Translations under genes and position numbers: made by a program
Notes under the pieces: generated by a model
Database searches by the model: none
What the model was told of the DNA's origin: nothing
Seen by the model: the letters and a program-made list of their open reading frames with translations, nothing else
NCBI RefSeq assembly: GCF_014203665.1
Contig: NZ_JACHJN010000006.1
Coordinates: forward strand, 474,783-538,782
DNA: 64,000 nucleotides
Source: Saccharothrix tamanrassetensis
GTDB taxonomy: Bacteria; Actinomycetota; Actinomycetes; Mycobacteriales; Pseudonocardiaceae
Reading direction: 5' to 3'
Shown: piece after piece, positions 1 through 6,943 of the stretch
Position numbering within the stretch: position 1 is the stretch's first letter
How the letters are laid out: each line of letters opens with the position of its first letter

Positions 1-241
1 GCGCAGAGGTCGTCGGCTTGGAGCCGGTGGGTTTGGACCCGGTGGGTTTGGCCGCGTCGGGATCGGACGCCTTGGGTCCGGCGGAGGTGGGCGGGGCGGC
101 TGCGGCCTCGGAGGCGCGTGGGGCGGCCGGCCTCGGGGTGTTCGCCGGGGAGGTGGGGCCGGAGGCGCTGCCGGGAGCGGCGGAGCAGGCGGTGGCGGCT
201 GACAGGACGATCACCACTGCTGCCCACCGGAGTTTTCCCAC
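1..241 (-). CDS. Putative lipoprotein, N-terminal part only
   Basis: A gene on the minus strand runs off the left edge, so only about 80 N-terminal residues are visible. It starts at GTG 241 with a basic residue pair, a hydrophobic stretch (residues 7-18) and a lipobox LSAATAC with Cys19 as the probable lipidation site. What follows is a Pro/Ala/Ser/Thr-rich, low-complexity linker with a repeated KPTGS unit, typical of a cell-wall-spanning tether between a membrane anchor and a folded domain lying outside the window. It begins 16 nt after the peptidase E stop on the same strand, so the two may be cotranscribed. The function of the missing domain is unknown. Confidence 0.6.
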   Translation of the reverse strand, partial: MGKLRWAAVVIVLSAATACSAAPGSASGPTSPANTPRPAAPRASEAAAAPPTSAGPKASDPDAAKPTGSKPTGSKPTTSA

Positions 242-257
242 GTTTCCACAATTCTGT

Positions 258-983
258 TCAGAGGCGCCGGATGTCGAGCGTTTCCTCCTGTGCGGTTCCT
301 GAAGACTCGTCGCGTCGCACGACGTAGGCCCCGCCGCTTCGGCGTTCCGAAACGGCTTCGACCAGATCCGTGCCCCGGTACAGCAGTCCGGTGCCGTCGT
401 CGGTGCAGTAGGTCAGCGGCAGCACCCCGCTCTCCACAGCGGCGTGGATGGCGGGCCGCCGCTGCGCCTCGGAGTCGTAGTGCACGCCGTTCCCGTACGG
501 CAGCAGCGCGAGGCCGTTGGTGACGACGCGCAGTTCGGGCCCGAACGAGTCGGTGGCGCCGCCCACGTGGAAGCAGATCGACCCGGCCGACACCCCGCCC
601 AGCACCACGCCCGCTTCCCACGCCGCGCGCATCGCCTTGCCGACGTCGTGCACGTCCCACACGGCCAGCAGGTTGGCCACGCTGCCGCCGCCGACCCACA
701 CCACGTCGTGCTCCAGCAGGAAACCGGGGATGTCGGTGGTGGGCGGCATCGTGAACAGGTTGAGGTGGCTGACTTCCCAGCCCGCCAGCCGACCCGCCTC
801 GTCCAGGTCGGCGTTGAACGACCGCTGGTCCCCGTTGGCGGTGCCGAGGTGGCACAGCCGGGGCCTGGTCGAGCCGGACAGCTCGACCGCGTGGTGGACC
901 AGCTTGTGGAACTCCAGGTTGGTGCGGAGACCGACCTTGAAACCACCGGACGTGGCCAGGATCGTGGGCTGCTCTGCGGGCAT
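258..983 (-). CDS. pepE: Peptidase E (dipeptidase E, family S51)
   Basis: This 241-aa protein looks like a cytoplasmic serine peptidase of family S51, which removes N-terminal Asp from Asp-X dipeptides. The visible marks are the opening TILATSGGF, the central VVWVGGGSVANLL strand-loop and the nucleophile elbow GGVSAGSICF with the catalytic Ser. The length fits the family. ATG 983 was chosen because GGGAGG lies 8 nt upstream; the longer upstream reading frame has no such site. It is divergent from the DUF218 gene at 1110 and probably leads a short operon with the lipoprotein gene downstream. Other S51 members such as cyanophycinase share this fold, so the exact substrate is inferred. Confidence 0.85.
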   Translation of the reverse strand: MPAEQPTILATSGGFKVGLRTNLEFHKLVHHAVELSGSTRPRLCHLGTANGDQRSFNADLDEAGRLAGWEVSHLNLFTMPPTTDIPGFLLEHDVVWVGGGSVANLLAVWDVHDVGKAMRAAWEAGVVLGGVSAGSICFHVGGATDSFGPELRVVTNGLALLPYGNGVHYDSEAQRRPAIHAAVESGVLPLTYCTDDGTGLLYRGTDLVEAVSERRSGGAYVVRRDESSGTAQEETLDIRRL

Positions 984-1109
984 CGGGTGATCCTCCCAGC
1001 AGTCGTGCCGGGTGCGGAACCAGCGGTGCCCGCGAGGACGTGCGGATCGTGACCGCGCCACGGGCGTGATCCTCGCGGCACTCGTGCGGGGTGTGGAATC
1101 ATCGTCCGG

Positions 1110-1748
1110 GTGACCTTCCTGGCCCGACTCCGCCGCTTGGTCCAACGAACCCTGATCGGCGCTCTGGTGGTGGGGTTCCTCGTCGTGGGCGGCACGGCGT
1201 TCCGGGTGTGGCAGGTGGCCCGCGAGGACGACCGGACCCATGCCGACATGGCTGTGGTGCTGGGCGCCGCGCAGTACAACGGCGTGCCCTCGGAGGTGCT
1301 GGAAGCCCGGCTGGAGCACGCCCGGCGGCTGTTCCAGCAGGGGGTCGTCAAGTACATCGCGACCACCGGCGGCCGGCAGCCCGGCGACAACTACACCGAG
1401 GGCCAGGCCGGGAAGATGTGGTTGGAGGAGCACGGGGTTCCCTCCGACCGGATCCTGGAGGTCGGCGAGGGCGCGGACACGCTGGGCAGCATCCGGGCGC
1501 TGGCTTCCCAGGCGCGCGCCAAGTCGTTGAAGACCGCGGTGATCGTGTCGGACCCCTGGCACTCGCTGCGGGCCCGGACCATGGCCGAGGACGAGGGGCT
1601 GGACGCCTGGACCTCGCCGACGCGGAGCGGGCCGAACGTGCAGACGCGGGAGACCCAGCTGTTCTACATCAGGAGGGAGACCGGGGCGTTGCTCTACTAC
1701 CACCTGATGAAGGCTCCGGTGGACGTGTTCGACGGCATCGTGCTGTAG
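1110..1748 (+). CDS. YdcF/SanA-like DUF218 membrane protein
   Basis: A 212-aa protein with one N-terminal transmembrane segment (about residues 14-32) followed by a DUF218 domain. Typical signatures are MAVVLGAAQYNG near the start of the domain, YIATTGGRQPGD, the conserved acidic stretch with TEGQ, and VIVSDPWHSLRA. SanA/YdcF relatives act at the envelope and have been linked to vancomycin sensitivity and SAM binding; the true substrate is not known. The start is GTG 1110. The gene is followed after 27 nt by the dGTPase gene in the same direction, but nothing else suggests a joint function. Confidence 0.8.
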   Translation: MTFLARLRRLVQRTLIGALVVGFLVVGGTAFRVWQVAREDDRTHADMAVVLGAAQYNGVPSEVLEARLEHARRLFQQGVVKYIATTGGRQPGDNYTEGQAGKMWLEEHGVPSDRILEVGEGADTLGSIRALASQARAKSLKTAVIVSDPWHSLRARTMAEDEGLDAWTSPTRSGPNVQTRETQLFYIRRETGALLYYHLMKAPVDVFDGIVL

Positions 1749-1775
1749 CGCCCGGCCGGTGCCTAGGCTGAGCGG

Positions 1776-3032
1776 ATGAGTGGCGGTTACACCGGGCACG
1801 ACTCGGCGCGGCTGTTGGCCGAAGGCCCCAAGGGTGCCGTGCTGCCCGGCGCGCGGGCGGAGCGGCGCACCCCGTTCTCGCGGGACCGGGCACGGGTGCT
1901 GCACTCCGCCGCGTTGCGCAGGCTCGCGGGCAAGACCCAGGTCGTCGGCCCCGGCGAGGGGTCCGAGGTGACCGGTGTGCCGCGCACCCGGCTCACGCAC
2001 TCACTGGAGGTCGCCCAGATCGGGCGCGGCATCGGCGAAGAGCTCGGGTGCGACCCGGATGTCGTCGACACGGCCGGGCTGGCGCACGACATCGGGCACC
2101 CGCCGTTCGGGCACAACGGGGAGCGGGCGCTCGACGAGCTCTCCGGGCCGTGCGGGGGGTTCGAGGGCAACGCGCAGACGTTGCGCATCCTCACCCGGCT
2201 GGAGCCCAAGACCGAGCGCGGTCTCAACCTGACCCGGGCTTGTCTGGACGCCGCCACGAAGTACCCGTGGCCGCGCCGGCCCGGTCAGTCGAAGTTCGGC
2301 GTCTACCCGGACGACCTGGACGTCTTCGAGTGGTTGCGCGAGGGTGCCCCGGACGGGCGTCGGTGCCTCGAGGCCCAGGTCATGGACTGGGCGGACGACG
2401 TCGCCTACTCGGTGCACGACGTGGAGGACGGGGTGCTCACGCACCGGATCAGCCTGGCGTCGCTGGGGGATCCGGAGGAACGCGCGGCGATCGCGGAACT
2501 GGCCGCCAAGCACTTCTCCGACCAGCCGGTGTCGGCGTTGGAGGCCACCGCGGAGGAGTTGTCGCGGTTGCCGGTCATCGCGGAGTTGGCGGACTACGAC
2601 GGGTCGTTGCGGGCCCAGGTCGCGTTGAAGCGGCTCACCAGCGAGCTGGTGGGGCGGTTCGCCTCGGCGGCGGTGGGCGCCACCCGTGAGGTGCACGGGG
2701 ACGGGCCGCTGCTGCGGTACGAGGCCGACCTGGTCGTCCCGCCGCTGGTGGCCGCCGAGGTGGCGCTGCTGAAGGCGGTCGCCGTCCGGTACGTCATGAG
2801 CGATCCGCAGCGGCTGCGGCTGCAGGAGCGCCAGCGGCAGTTGATCGGCGAGCTGGTGGCGCGGTTGCTCGCCGGCGCGCCGCAGGCGTTGGACCCGGCG
2901 TTCGGACCCGCCTGGCGGCAGGCCGCCGACGACGCCGCACGGCTGCGGGTGGTGGTGGACCAGGTCGCGTTGCTCACCGACGCGCAGGCCGTCGCCTGGC
3001 ACACGGCGAACGGCTCACCCGGGCGCGTGTGA
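1776..3032 (+). CDS. dgt: Deoxyguanosinetriphosphate triphosphohydrolase-like protein
   Basis: This 418-aa HD-domain enzyme should hydrolyse dNTPs (classically dGTP) to the nucleoside and tripolyphosphate, helping to set dNTP pools. The N-terminal region has the conserved [23 protein letters not shown] block (split here only for description), the metal-binding H75 in TRLTHSLEV and the HD pair H104-D105 in [17 protein letters not shown]. The length and the placement near dnaG (4 kb downstream) agree with the usual actinobacterial dgt-dnaG neighbourhood. The start ATG 1776 lies shortly after the DUF218 stop. The stop overlaps a possible GTG of the following small gene. Confidence 0.92.
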   Translation: MSGGYTGHDSARLLAEGPKGAVLPGARAERRTPFSRDRARVLHSAALRRLAGKTQVVGPGEGSEVTGVPRTRLTHSLEVAQIGRGIGEELGCDPDVVDTAGLAHDIGHPPFGHNGERALDELSGPCGGFEGNAQTLRILTRLEPKTERGLNLTRACLDAATKYPWPRRPGQSKFGVYPDDLDVFEWLREGAPDGRRCLEAQVMDWADDVAYSVHDVEDGVLTHRISLASLGDPEERAAIAELAAKHFSDQPVSALEATAEELSRLPVIAELADYDGSLRAQVALKRLTSELVGRFASAAVGATREVHGDGPLLRYEADLVVPPLVAAEVALLKAVAVRYVMSDPQRLRLQERQRQLIGELVARLLAGAPQALDPAFGPAWRQAADDAARLRVVVDQVALLTDAQAVAWHTANGSPGRV

Positions 3033-3052
3033 CCGGTGGCACACTCGTGGGC

Positions 3053-3298
3053 ATGGCCGAGGAGTCGACGCGACCGCCGGGCCGGGCGTGGCCGTGGCGC
3101 AGGCCCGGTCGGGATCCGGTGCACGCCGGGGACTTCGCCGACGACGGGTGGACCGACGATCCCGAGGACGGTTCGGCCGGGGTGCGCGAGCCCCGACGGC
3201 CCAAGCCGCTCGGGCCGTCCAGTGGTGCGGGGGAGCGTCCTATCCCGGACGACCCGATAGTGCTGAAGGAGAGCCAGTGCCTGATCGAGCACACCTGA
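3053..3298 (+). CDS. Small acidic hypothetical protein
   Basis: I do not recognise this 81-aa protein. It is rich in Pro, Arg, Asp and Gly, has no membrane segment and no Cys pair, and looks largely disordered. Its reading frame is open from the dgt stop, and its 3' end overlaps the serpin start by 22 nt, which argues for translational coupling rather than a chance frame. ATG 3053 is preferred; a GTG at 3029 overlapping the dgt stop would add 8 residues. A spurious frame over the serpin leader remains possible. Confidence 0.5.
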   Translation: MAEESTRPPGRAWPWRRPGRDPVHAGDFADDGWTDDPEDGSAGVREPRRPKPLGPSSGAGERPIPDDPIVLKESQCLIEHT

Positions 3299-4323
3299 CG
3301 TTCGCGCTGACCCTGCACGACGCCATCGCGCCCGATCGGCGCCGCAACGCGTGCTGGTCGCCGTACTCGGTGGCCAGTGCGCTGGGCATGCTCGCCGCAG
3401 GCGCGCGCGGGGACAGCGAGCGCGAACTGGTCGCGCTGCTGGGGCCGGGCAACGCCGAGCTGCTCAAGGCTTCCGACGTCGGCGACGACGCGGAGTTCGC
3501 GGTCGCCAACACGCTGTGGGCGTGGGACGCGTTGCCGCTCGACGAGGACTTCCTGGTCGGGCTGGCCGGGTGGCCGGGCGGGAAGGTGCGGTCCGCGCCG
3601 TTCCGGGACGACTCCGAAGGCGCGCGCAAGCTGATCAACGCCGACGTCGCGGACACCACCCGCGGTCTGATCCCGGAGCTGCTGCCGCCCGGCGCGGTCA
3701 CCGCGGACACGGTGGCGTCGTTGGTCAACGCCCTGTACCTGAAGTGCGGGTGGGCCGAGGAGTTCCCGGCGCACGACACCGCCCCCCGGCCGTTCCGGGG
3801 CGCCGGCGACGTGCCGACCATGCGGCTGGAAGCCGACCTGCGCTACGGCCGGGCGGCCGGGTGGGAGGCGGTGGCGCTGGCCGCGCGCGGGGACGTCGAA
3901 GCCGTCGTGCTGCTGCCGGCGGACGGGCTGGGCGCCGTCGACGGTGTGCCCGAGGTGCTGGAAAGCCTTGAGCCGCAACGGGTCGAGCTGTTCCTGCCGA
4001 AGCTGGACCTCACCGTGCCGACGATCCTGGGCGACCCGCTGCGCCGGGTCGGCGTGCGGGCGGTGTTCACCGAGGCGGCCGACCTGACCGGGCTGAGCCC
4101 CGATCCCCGGCTGTACGTGGACGAGGTGCTGCACGAAGCCGTGCTGCGGTTGGACGAGCAGGGTTTCGAGGGTGCGGCGGCCACCGCCGTGATGATGCGC
4201 CTGACGTCGGTCGTGCGGCACCCGCCCGCCCGTACCGTCCGGGTCGACCGGCCCTACCTGCTGCTGGTCCGGCACGCCGGCACCGGCGCGGTCTACTTCC
4301 TGGCCCAGGTCGTCGCGCCCTGA
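3277..4323 (+). CDS. Bacterial serpin (serine protease inhibitor)
   Basis: A 348-aa serpin: a suicide inhibitor that traps serine proteases by insertion of its cleaved reactive-centre loop. It shows the N-terminal NACWSPYSVASALGML helix, the SLVNALYLKCGW strand region, the DLTGLS turn, the loop hinge DEQGFEGAAATAV and the C-terminal DRPYLLLVRHAGTGAVYFLAQV strands. The small hinge residues (Ala/Thr) are those expected of an inhibitory serpin; the P1 residue is probably in VMMRLTS but cannot be fixed. No signal peptide is visible, so it should be cytoplasmic. GTG 3277 was chosen because AAGGAGAG lies immediately upstream at 3266-3273; the longer frame beginning at 3088 has none. Confidence 0.88.
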   Translation: MPDRAHLTFALTLHDAIAPDRRRNACWSPYSVASALGMLAAGARGDSERELVALLGPGNAELLKASDVGDDAEFAVANTLWAWDALPLDEDFLVGLAGWPGGKVRSAPFRDDSEGARKLINADVADTTRGLIPELLPPGAVTADTVASLVNALYLKCGWAEEFPAHDTAPRPFRGAGDVPTMRLEADLRYGRAAGWEAVALAARGDVEAVVLLPADGLGAVDGVPEVLESLEPQRVELFLPKLDLTVPTILGDPLRRVGVRAVFTEAADLTGLSPDPRLYVDEVLHEAVLRLDEQGFEGAAATAVMMRLTSVVRHPPARTVRVDRPYLLLVRHAGTGAVYFLAQVVAP

Positions 4324-4499
4324 TCCGGGAAGCGCAACTGGAGCCGCATCCCCTCGCCGTCGCGGCCCGGCAGGGCGCACAGCAGCACGGTGCCCCGCTC
4401 GCCGTGGCGGACCCGCACGGCGCACGAGTCGCCGGTCAGCAGGGTGCCCGCCAGCATGCCGGCGGCTTCGGGGTCGAGTTCGAGGGTGAGGCTGGTCAT
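4293..4499 (-). CDS. Small hypothetical protein
   Basis: A 68-aa frame on the minus strand, MTSLTLELDPEAAG at the N terminus, with a beta-strand-like pattern and the motif RGTVLLCALPG. It resembles a small all-beta domain, but I do not recognise the family. Its 3' end overlaps the serpin 3' end by 31 nt in convergent orientation. It begins about 50 nt upstream of the ECF41-type promoter and points away from it. It could be a real short gene or a chance frame. Confidence 0.45.
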   Translation of the reverse strand: MTSLTLELDPEAAGMLAGTLLTGDSCAVRVRHGERGTVLLCALPGRDGEGMRLQLRFPDQGATTWARK

Positions 4500-4548
4500 G
4501 GGGCACGACGGTATGCCCTCCGCCACCCCCGACCCAGTCACCTGAAGG

Positions 4549-4575
4549 TGTCACGTTCGGTCCCGCCGCCCCGTC
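4549..4575 (+). promoter_or_regulatory. ECF41-type promoter (TGTCAC ... CGTC)
   Basis: TGTCACG at 4549-4555 is followed 16 nt later by CGTC at 4572-4575, matching the published ECF41 promoter consensus as I remember it (TGTCACA, 16 nt, CGTC). It sits 32 nt before the CMD gene start at 4607, and an ECF41 sigma factor is encoded 1.4 kb away. ECF41 factors usually control an adjacent carboxymuconolactone decarboxylase, oxidoreductase or epimerase gene, which is the arrangement here. Confidence 0.72.
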
Positions 4576-4606
4576 CCCGGTGTACTGCCCGAGACGAGGA
4601 GGGGAC

Positions 4607-5173
4607 ATGCCCAGGATCCCGACGGTCACCACGAAGCAGGCGAACCCGCTGGTCAAGCTCGCCTACTGGTTCTCCAGGCGCAAGTTCGGCGCGGTGCCCG
4701 AGCCGGTCGCGGTGTCGGCGCACCACCGGAAGCTGCTGATGGCGAGCGCCCGGCACGAACTGGCCGTGGAACGCGGCGCGAGGACGCTGCCGGTGTCGCT
4801 GCGCGAACTCGTGGTCTACGCCACGGCCGTGAAGCTCGGCTGCTCGTGGTGCGTCGACTTCAGCACCATGCTGACCAAGCACGAGGGGTTGGACGTCGAC
4901 CGGCTGCGTGAGATCCACGTGTACCAATCCTCGGACAAGTACACGGAACTTGAGAAATTGGCACTCGCCTACGCCGACGCGATGACCGGGACGCCGATCG
5001 CCGTGACCGACGAACAGGTCACCGAGCTCGACCGGCGGCTCGGGCACGAGGGCCTGGTGGAACTGACCTACCTGATCGCGCTGGAGAACCAGCGCGGCCG
5101 GTTCAACTCCGCGTTCGGCATCACCGACCAGGGCTTCACCTCCGGCGACGCGTGCCGGGTGCCGATGCCCTGA
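4607..5173 (+). CDS. Carboxymuconolactone decarboxylase (CMD/AhpD-like) family protein
   Basis: A 188-aa AhpD-fold protein. The CMD core is visible as LPVSLRELVVYATAVKLGCSWCVDF, with the redox-type CSWC pair followed by a helix containing the conserved His (TMLTKHEG), and a second helical half with LEKLALAYADAMTG. Such proteins act as peroxidase partners or lyases, often in oxidative stress; the substrate is not evident. ATG 4607 follows GAGGAGGGG. It has an ECF41-like promoter at 4549-4575 and is very probably the target gene of the ECF41 sigma factor encoded at 6019-6909. It converges on the intradiol dioxygenase gene across a shared hairpin terminator. Confidence 0.85.
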   Translation: MPRIPTVTTKQANPLVKLAYWFSRRKFGAVPEPVAVSAHHRKLLMASARHELAVERGARTLPVSLRELVVYATAVKLGCSWCVDFSTMLTKHEGLDVDRLREIHVYQSSDKYTELEKLALAYADAMTGTPIAVTDEQVTELDRRLGHEGLVELTYLIALENQRGRFNSAFGITDQGFTSGDACRVPMP

Positions 5174-5186
5174 GCCGGTCGGGCGA

Positions 5187-5215
5187 GGATGGCCGTGTCT
5201 CCCGGACGGCCATCC
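5187..5215. terminator. Bidirectional hairpin terminator
   Basis: GGATGGCCGT and ACGGCCATCC form a perfect 10-bp stem with a 9-nt loop in the 50-nt gap between the convergent CMD and dioxygenase genes. There is no U tract, as is common in actinobacteria. Confidence 0.65.
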
Positions 5216-5223
5216 GCCCCGGC

Positions 5224-5880
5224 TCAGGCGGTGCGGACGACGAAGTCGAACGTCCCCTGGTAGCGGTTGCCGGTGAGCGGGCCGAGCTTGATCACCGTGT
5301 CGCGGACGTAGTACGCGTCACGGCGGTTGAGCGCCGCCACGTTCATGCCGTACGCCCTGGTGTCGTCCGGGAAGTACAGCTGCGTGGTCAGCACCGGTCC
5401 ACGCGGTGCCTGCACCTTGACGTGGATGTGCGGTGTCCGTCCGGGGTAGTCCTTCGGGACGATGGTCTCCAGCGTGTACCTGCCCTGGGCATCGGTGAAC
5501 TGGTGCCCGCGCATCCGGTAGGCCGCCGTGTTGTTGTCGTACTGGCCGCGCTGGTCGGCCTGCCAGAAGTCGAGCAGGACGTTGGCCAGGGGACGGCAGC
5601 GGATGTCGTACACGAAGCCGGTCAGACTGAGCAGCACACCCGAGACTCCAGTCGTGCGCAGGTTGGTGCGAAGCGGGGAGTTGCGCCGGAAGTACGGACC
5701 CTCGATGACGGGAGGGGTGTCATCGCCGTCCGTGCACTGCGGGGTGAGGGGCAGGGTCTCACCTTCCGCGAGCGGCGCCCCGGCCAAGCCCACGCCTGCC
5801 GCGGTCAACGCCACCGCGGCCGTGCCGGTGGCGATGAACGAGCGACGTGAGGTGCCGTCCTCGTTGATTACTTCGGTCAT
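5224..5880 (-). CDS. Intradiol ring-cleavage dioxygenase family protein, Tat-exported
   Basis: A 218-aa protein with a twin-arginine signal (SRRSFIATG at residues 11-19 followed by an Ala-rich hydrophobic stretch to about residue 38) and an intradiol dioxygenase fold. Visible elements are EGPYFRRN, the strand VLLDFWQADQRGQYDN, and the Fe(III)-binding region with YRMRGHQF and GRTPHIHVKV, consistent with the 2-Tyr/2-His ligand set of catechol 1,2-dioxygenases. Secreted members are known in actinomycetes; the natural substrate is unknown. Start ATG 5880. A perfect GntR/DasR-type palindrome lies 48 nt upstream. It is flanked by the CMD gene and the ECF41 sigma gene. Confidence 0.85.
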   Translation of the reverse strand: MTEVINEDGTSRRSFIATGTAAVALTAAGVGLAGAPLAEGETLPLTPQCTDGDDTPPVIEGPYFRRNSPLRTNLRTTGVSGVLLSLTGFVYDIRCRPLANVLLDFWQADQRGQYDNNTAAYRMRGHQFTDAQGRYTLETIVPKDYPGRTPHIHVKVQAPRGPVLTTQLYFPDDTRAYGMNVAALNRRDAYYVRDTVIKLGPLTGNRYQGTFDFVVRTA

Positions 5881-5927
5881 GTAAGGCGTTCCTTCCTGGT
5901 GGGAAAGGCGGCGCCATTAACGCTAGC

Positions 5928-5941
5928 TTGGTCTAGACCAA
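5928..5941 (-). promoter_or_regulatory. Perfect DasR/GntR-type operator (dre-like)
   Basis: TTGGTCTAGACCAA is a perfect palindrome whose core TGGTCTAGACCA is the consensus of the DasR-responsive element (N-acetylglucosamine regulon). Read on the minus strand, its TTGGTC half lies at a plausible -35 position, 16 nt before TAATGG, so bound repressor would block the dioxygenase promoter. Other HutC-subfamily regulators use near-identical sites. Confidence 0.65.
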
Positions 5942-6018
5942 CGCGGATCTGCCGTTCAGTTCACTCCGTGTGAAGGGTTGATTGCTCCGCGTGGCCCTGT
6001 GTCGACCCCGCGCGGGTT

Positions 6019-6909
6019 TCAGAACCGCACGTGGCCGAGCTTGTCCGGGTTGGCGAAGTCGTAGACCACGGCCACCTTCCCGTCCCGCACCACGAACGTG
6101 CTCACCCGCGCGGCCAGGTTGCCCTGCGCCCGGAACTTGATCCCCAGGTCGCCGTTGACCAGCACCGGCTCGCCGCCGGGCAGGCCCTCGTACCGGCGCA
6201 TCAGGCCCAGGATGAAGCGGGACACCTTGTCCGCGCCGGAGACCGTGTTGATCGCCGTGCGCGCCTTGCCGCCGCCGTCGCCCACCACCGTGACGTCCGG
6301 GTGCAGCAGGCCGACCACCGCGTCCACGTCGCCGGAGGCCAGCGCGGCCACGAACCGCTCCAGCACCTCGCGCTGCTCGTCCAGCGCCACGCGGGGTGGC
6401 GGGGGAGCGTCGGAGGCCGCGCGACGGCCCCGTGACGCGTGCTGGCGGGCCGTGGCGACCGTGCAGCCCAACGTCTCCGCGATCGACTCGAACGGCACCC
6501 CGAACGCGTCGTGCAGCACGAACGCCACCCGCTGCTCGGGGGTGAGCCGGTCCAGCACCACCAGCGCCGCCATCCGCACGCCGTCGTCCCGGACCACCGC
6601 CTCCAGCGGGTCGTCCTCCCACGACGTGACCAGCGGCTCGGGCAGCCACTGGCCCACGTACTTCTCCCGCCGCACGGCCGCCGACCGCAGCCGGTCCAGG
6701 CAGATCCGCCCCACCACGGTGGTCAGCCAGCCGCGCAGCTCCCGGATCTCCTCCCGCGCCTGCCCGGACAGCCGGGTCAGCCGCAGCCACGCCTCCTGCA
6801 CCGCGTCCTCCGCGTCGGCCACGCTGCCGGTGAGCCGGTAGGCGACGCCGATCAGGTGCGACCGGTGCTCGGTGAAGGTGGCGGCCAGGGTCTGCTCGGC
6901 GGCGGTCAC
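6019..6909 (-). CDS. sigJ: ECF41-family RNA polymerase sigma factor (SigJ-like)
   Basis: A 296-aa ECF sigma factor with sigma-2 (AEDAVQEAWLRL, residues 34-44), sigma-4 (about 118-165) and a C-terminal SnoaL/NTF2-like extension that replaces an anti-sigma factor. The three ECF41 hallmarks are present: WLPEP (88-92) in the linker, DGGGK (211-215) and NPDKL (287-291). In this family the C-terminal domain tunes activity. GTG 6909 is used; it is only 34 nt from the divergent dnaG start. The likely target is the CMD gene at 4607, which carries a matching promoter. The intervening dioxygenase gene is unusual for the locus. Confidence 0.9.
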   Translation of the reverse strand: MTAAEQTLAATFTEHRSHLIGVAYRLTGSVADAEDAVQEAWLRLTRLSGQAREEIRELRGWLTTVVGRICLDRLRSAAVRREKYVGQWLPEPLVTSWEDDPLEAVVRDDGVRMAALVVLDRLTPEQRVAFVLHDAFGVPFESIAETLGCTVATARQHASRGRRAASDAPPPPRVALDEQREVLERFVAALASGDVDAVVGLLHPDVTVVGDGGGKARTAINTVSGADKVSRFILGLMRRYEGLPGGEPVLVNGDLGIKFRAQGNLAARVSTFVVRDGKVAVVYDFANPDKLGHVRF

Positions 6910-6943
6910 GCCCTCCAGTCTGCCGGCACTAGACTCGCCGACT

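Noticed and set aside
18..302. Plus-strand open frame at the left edge
   Set aside because: It is the complement of the lipoprotein gene, which has a lipobox and a better start; the plus frame has only Ala/Gly-rich composition.
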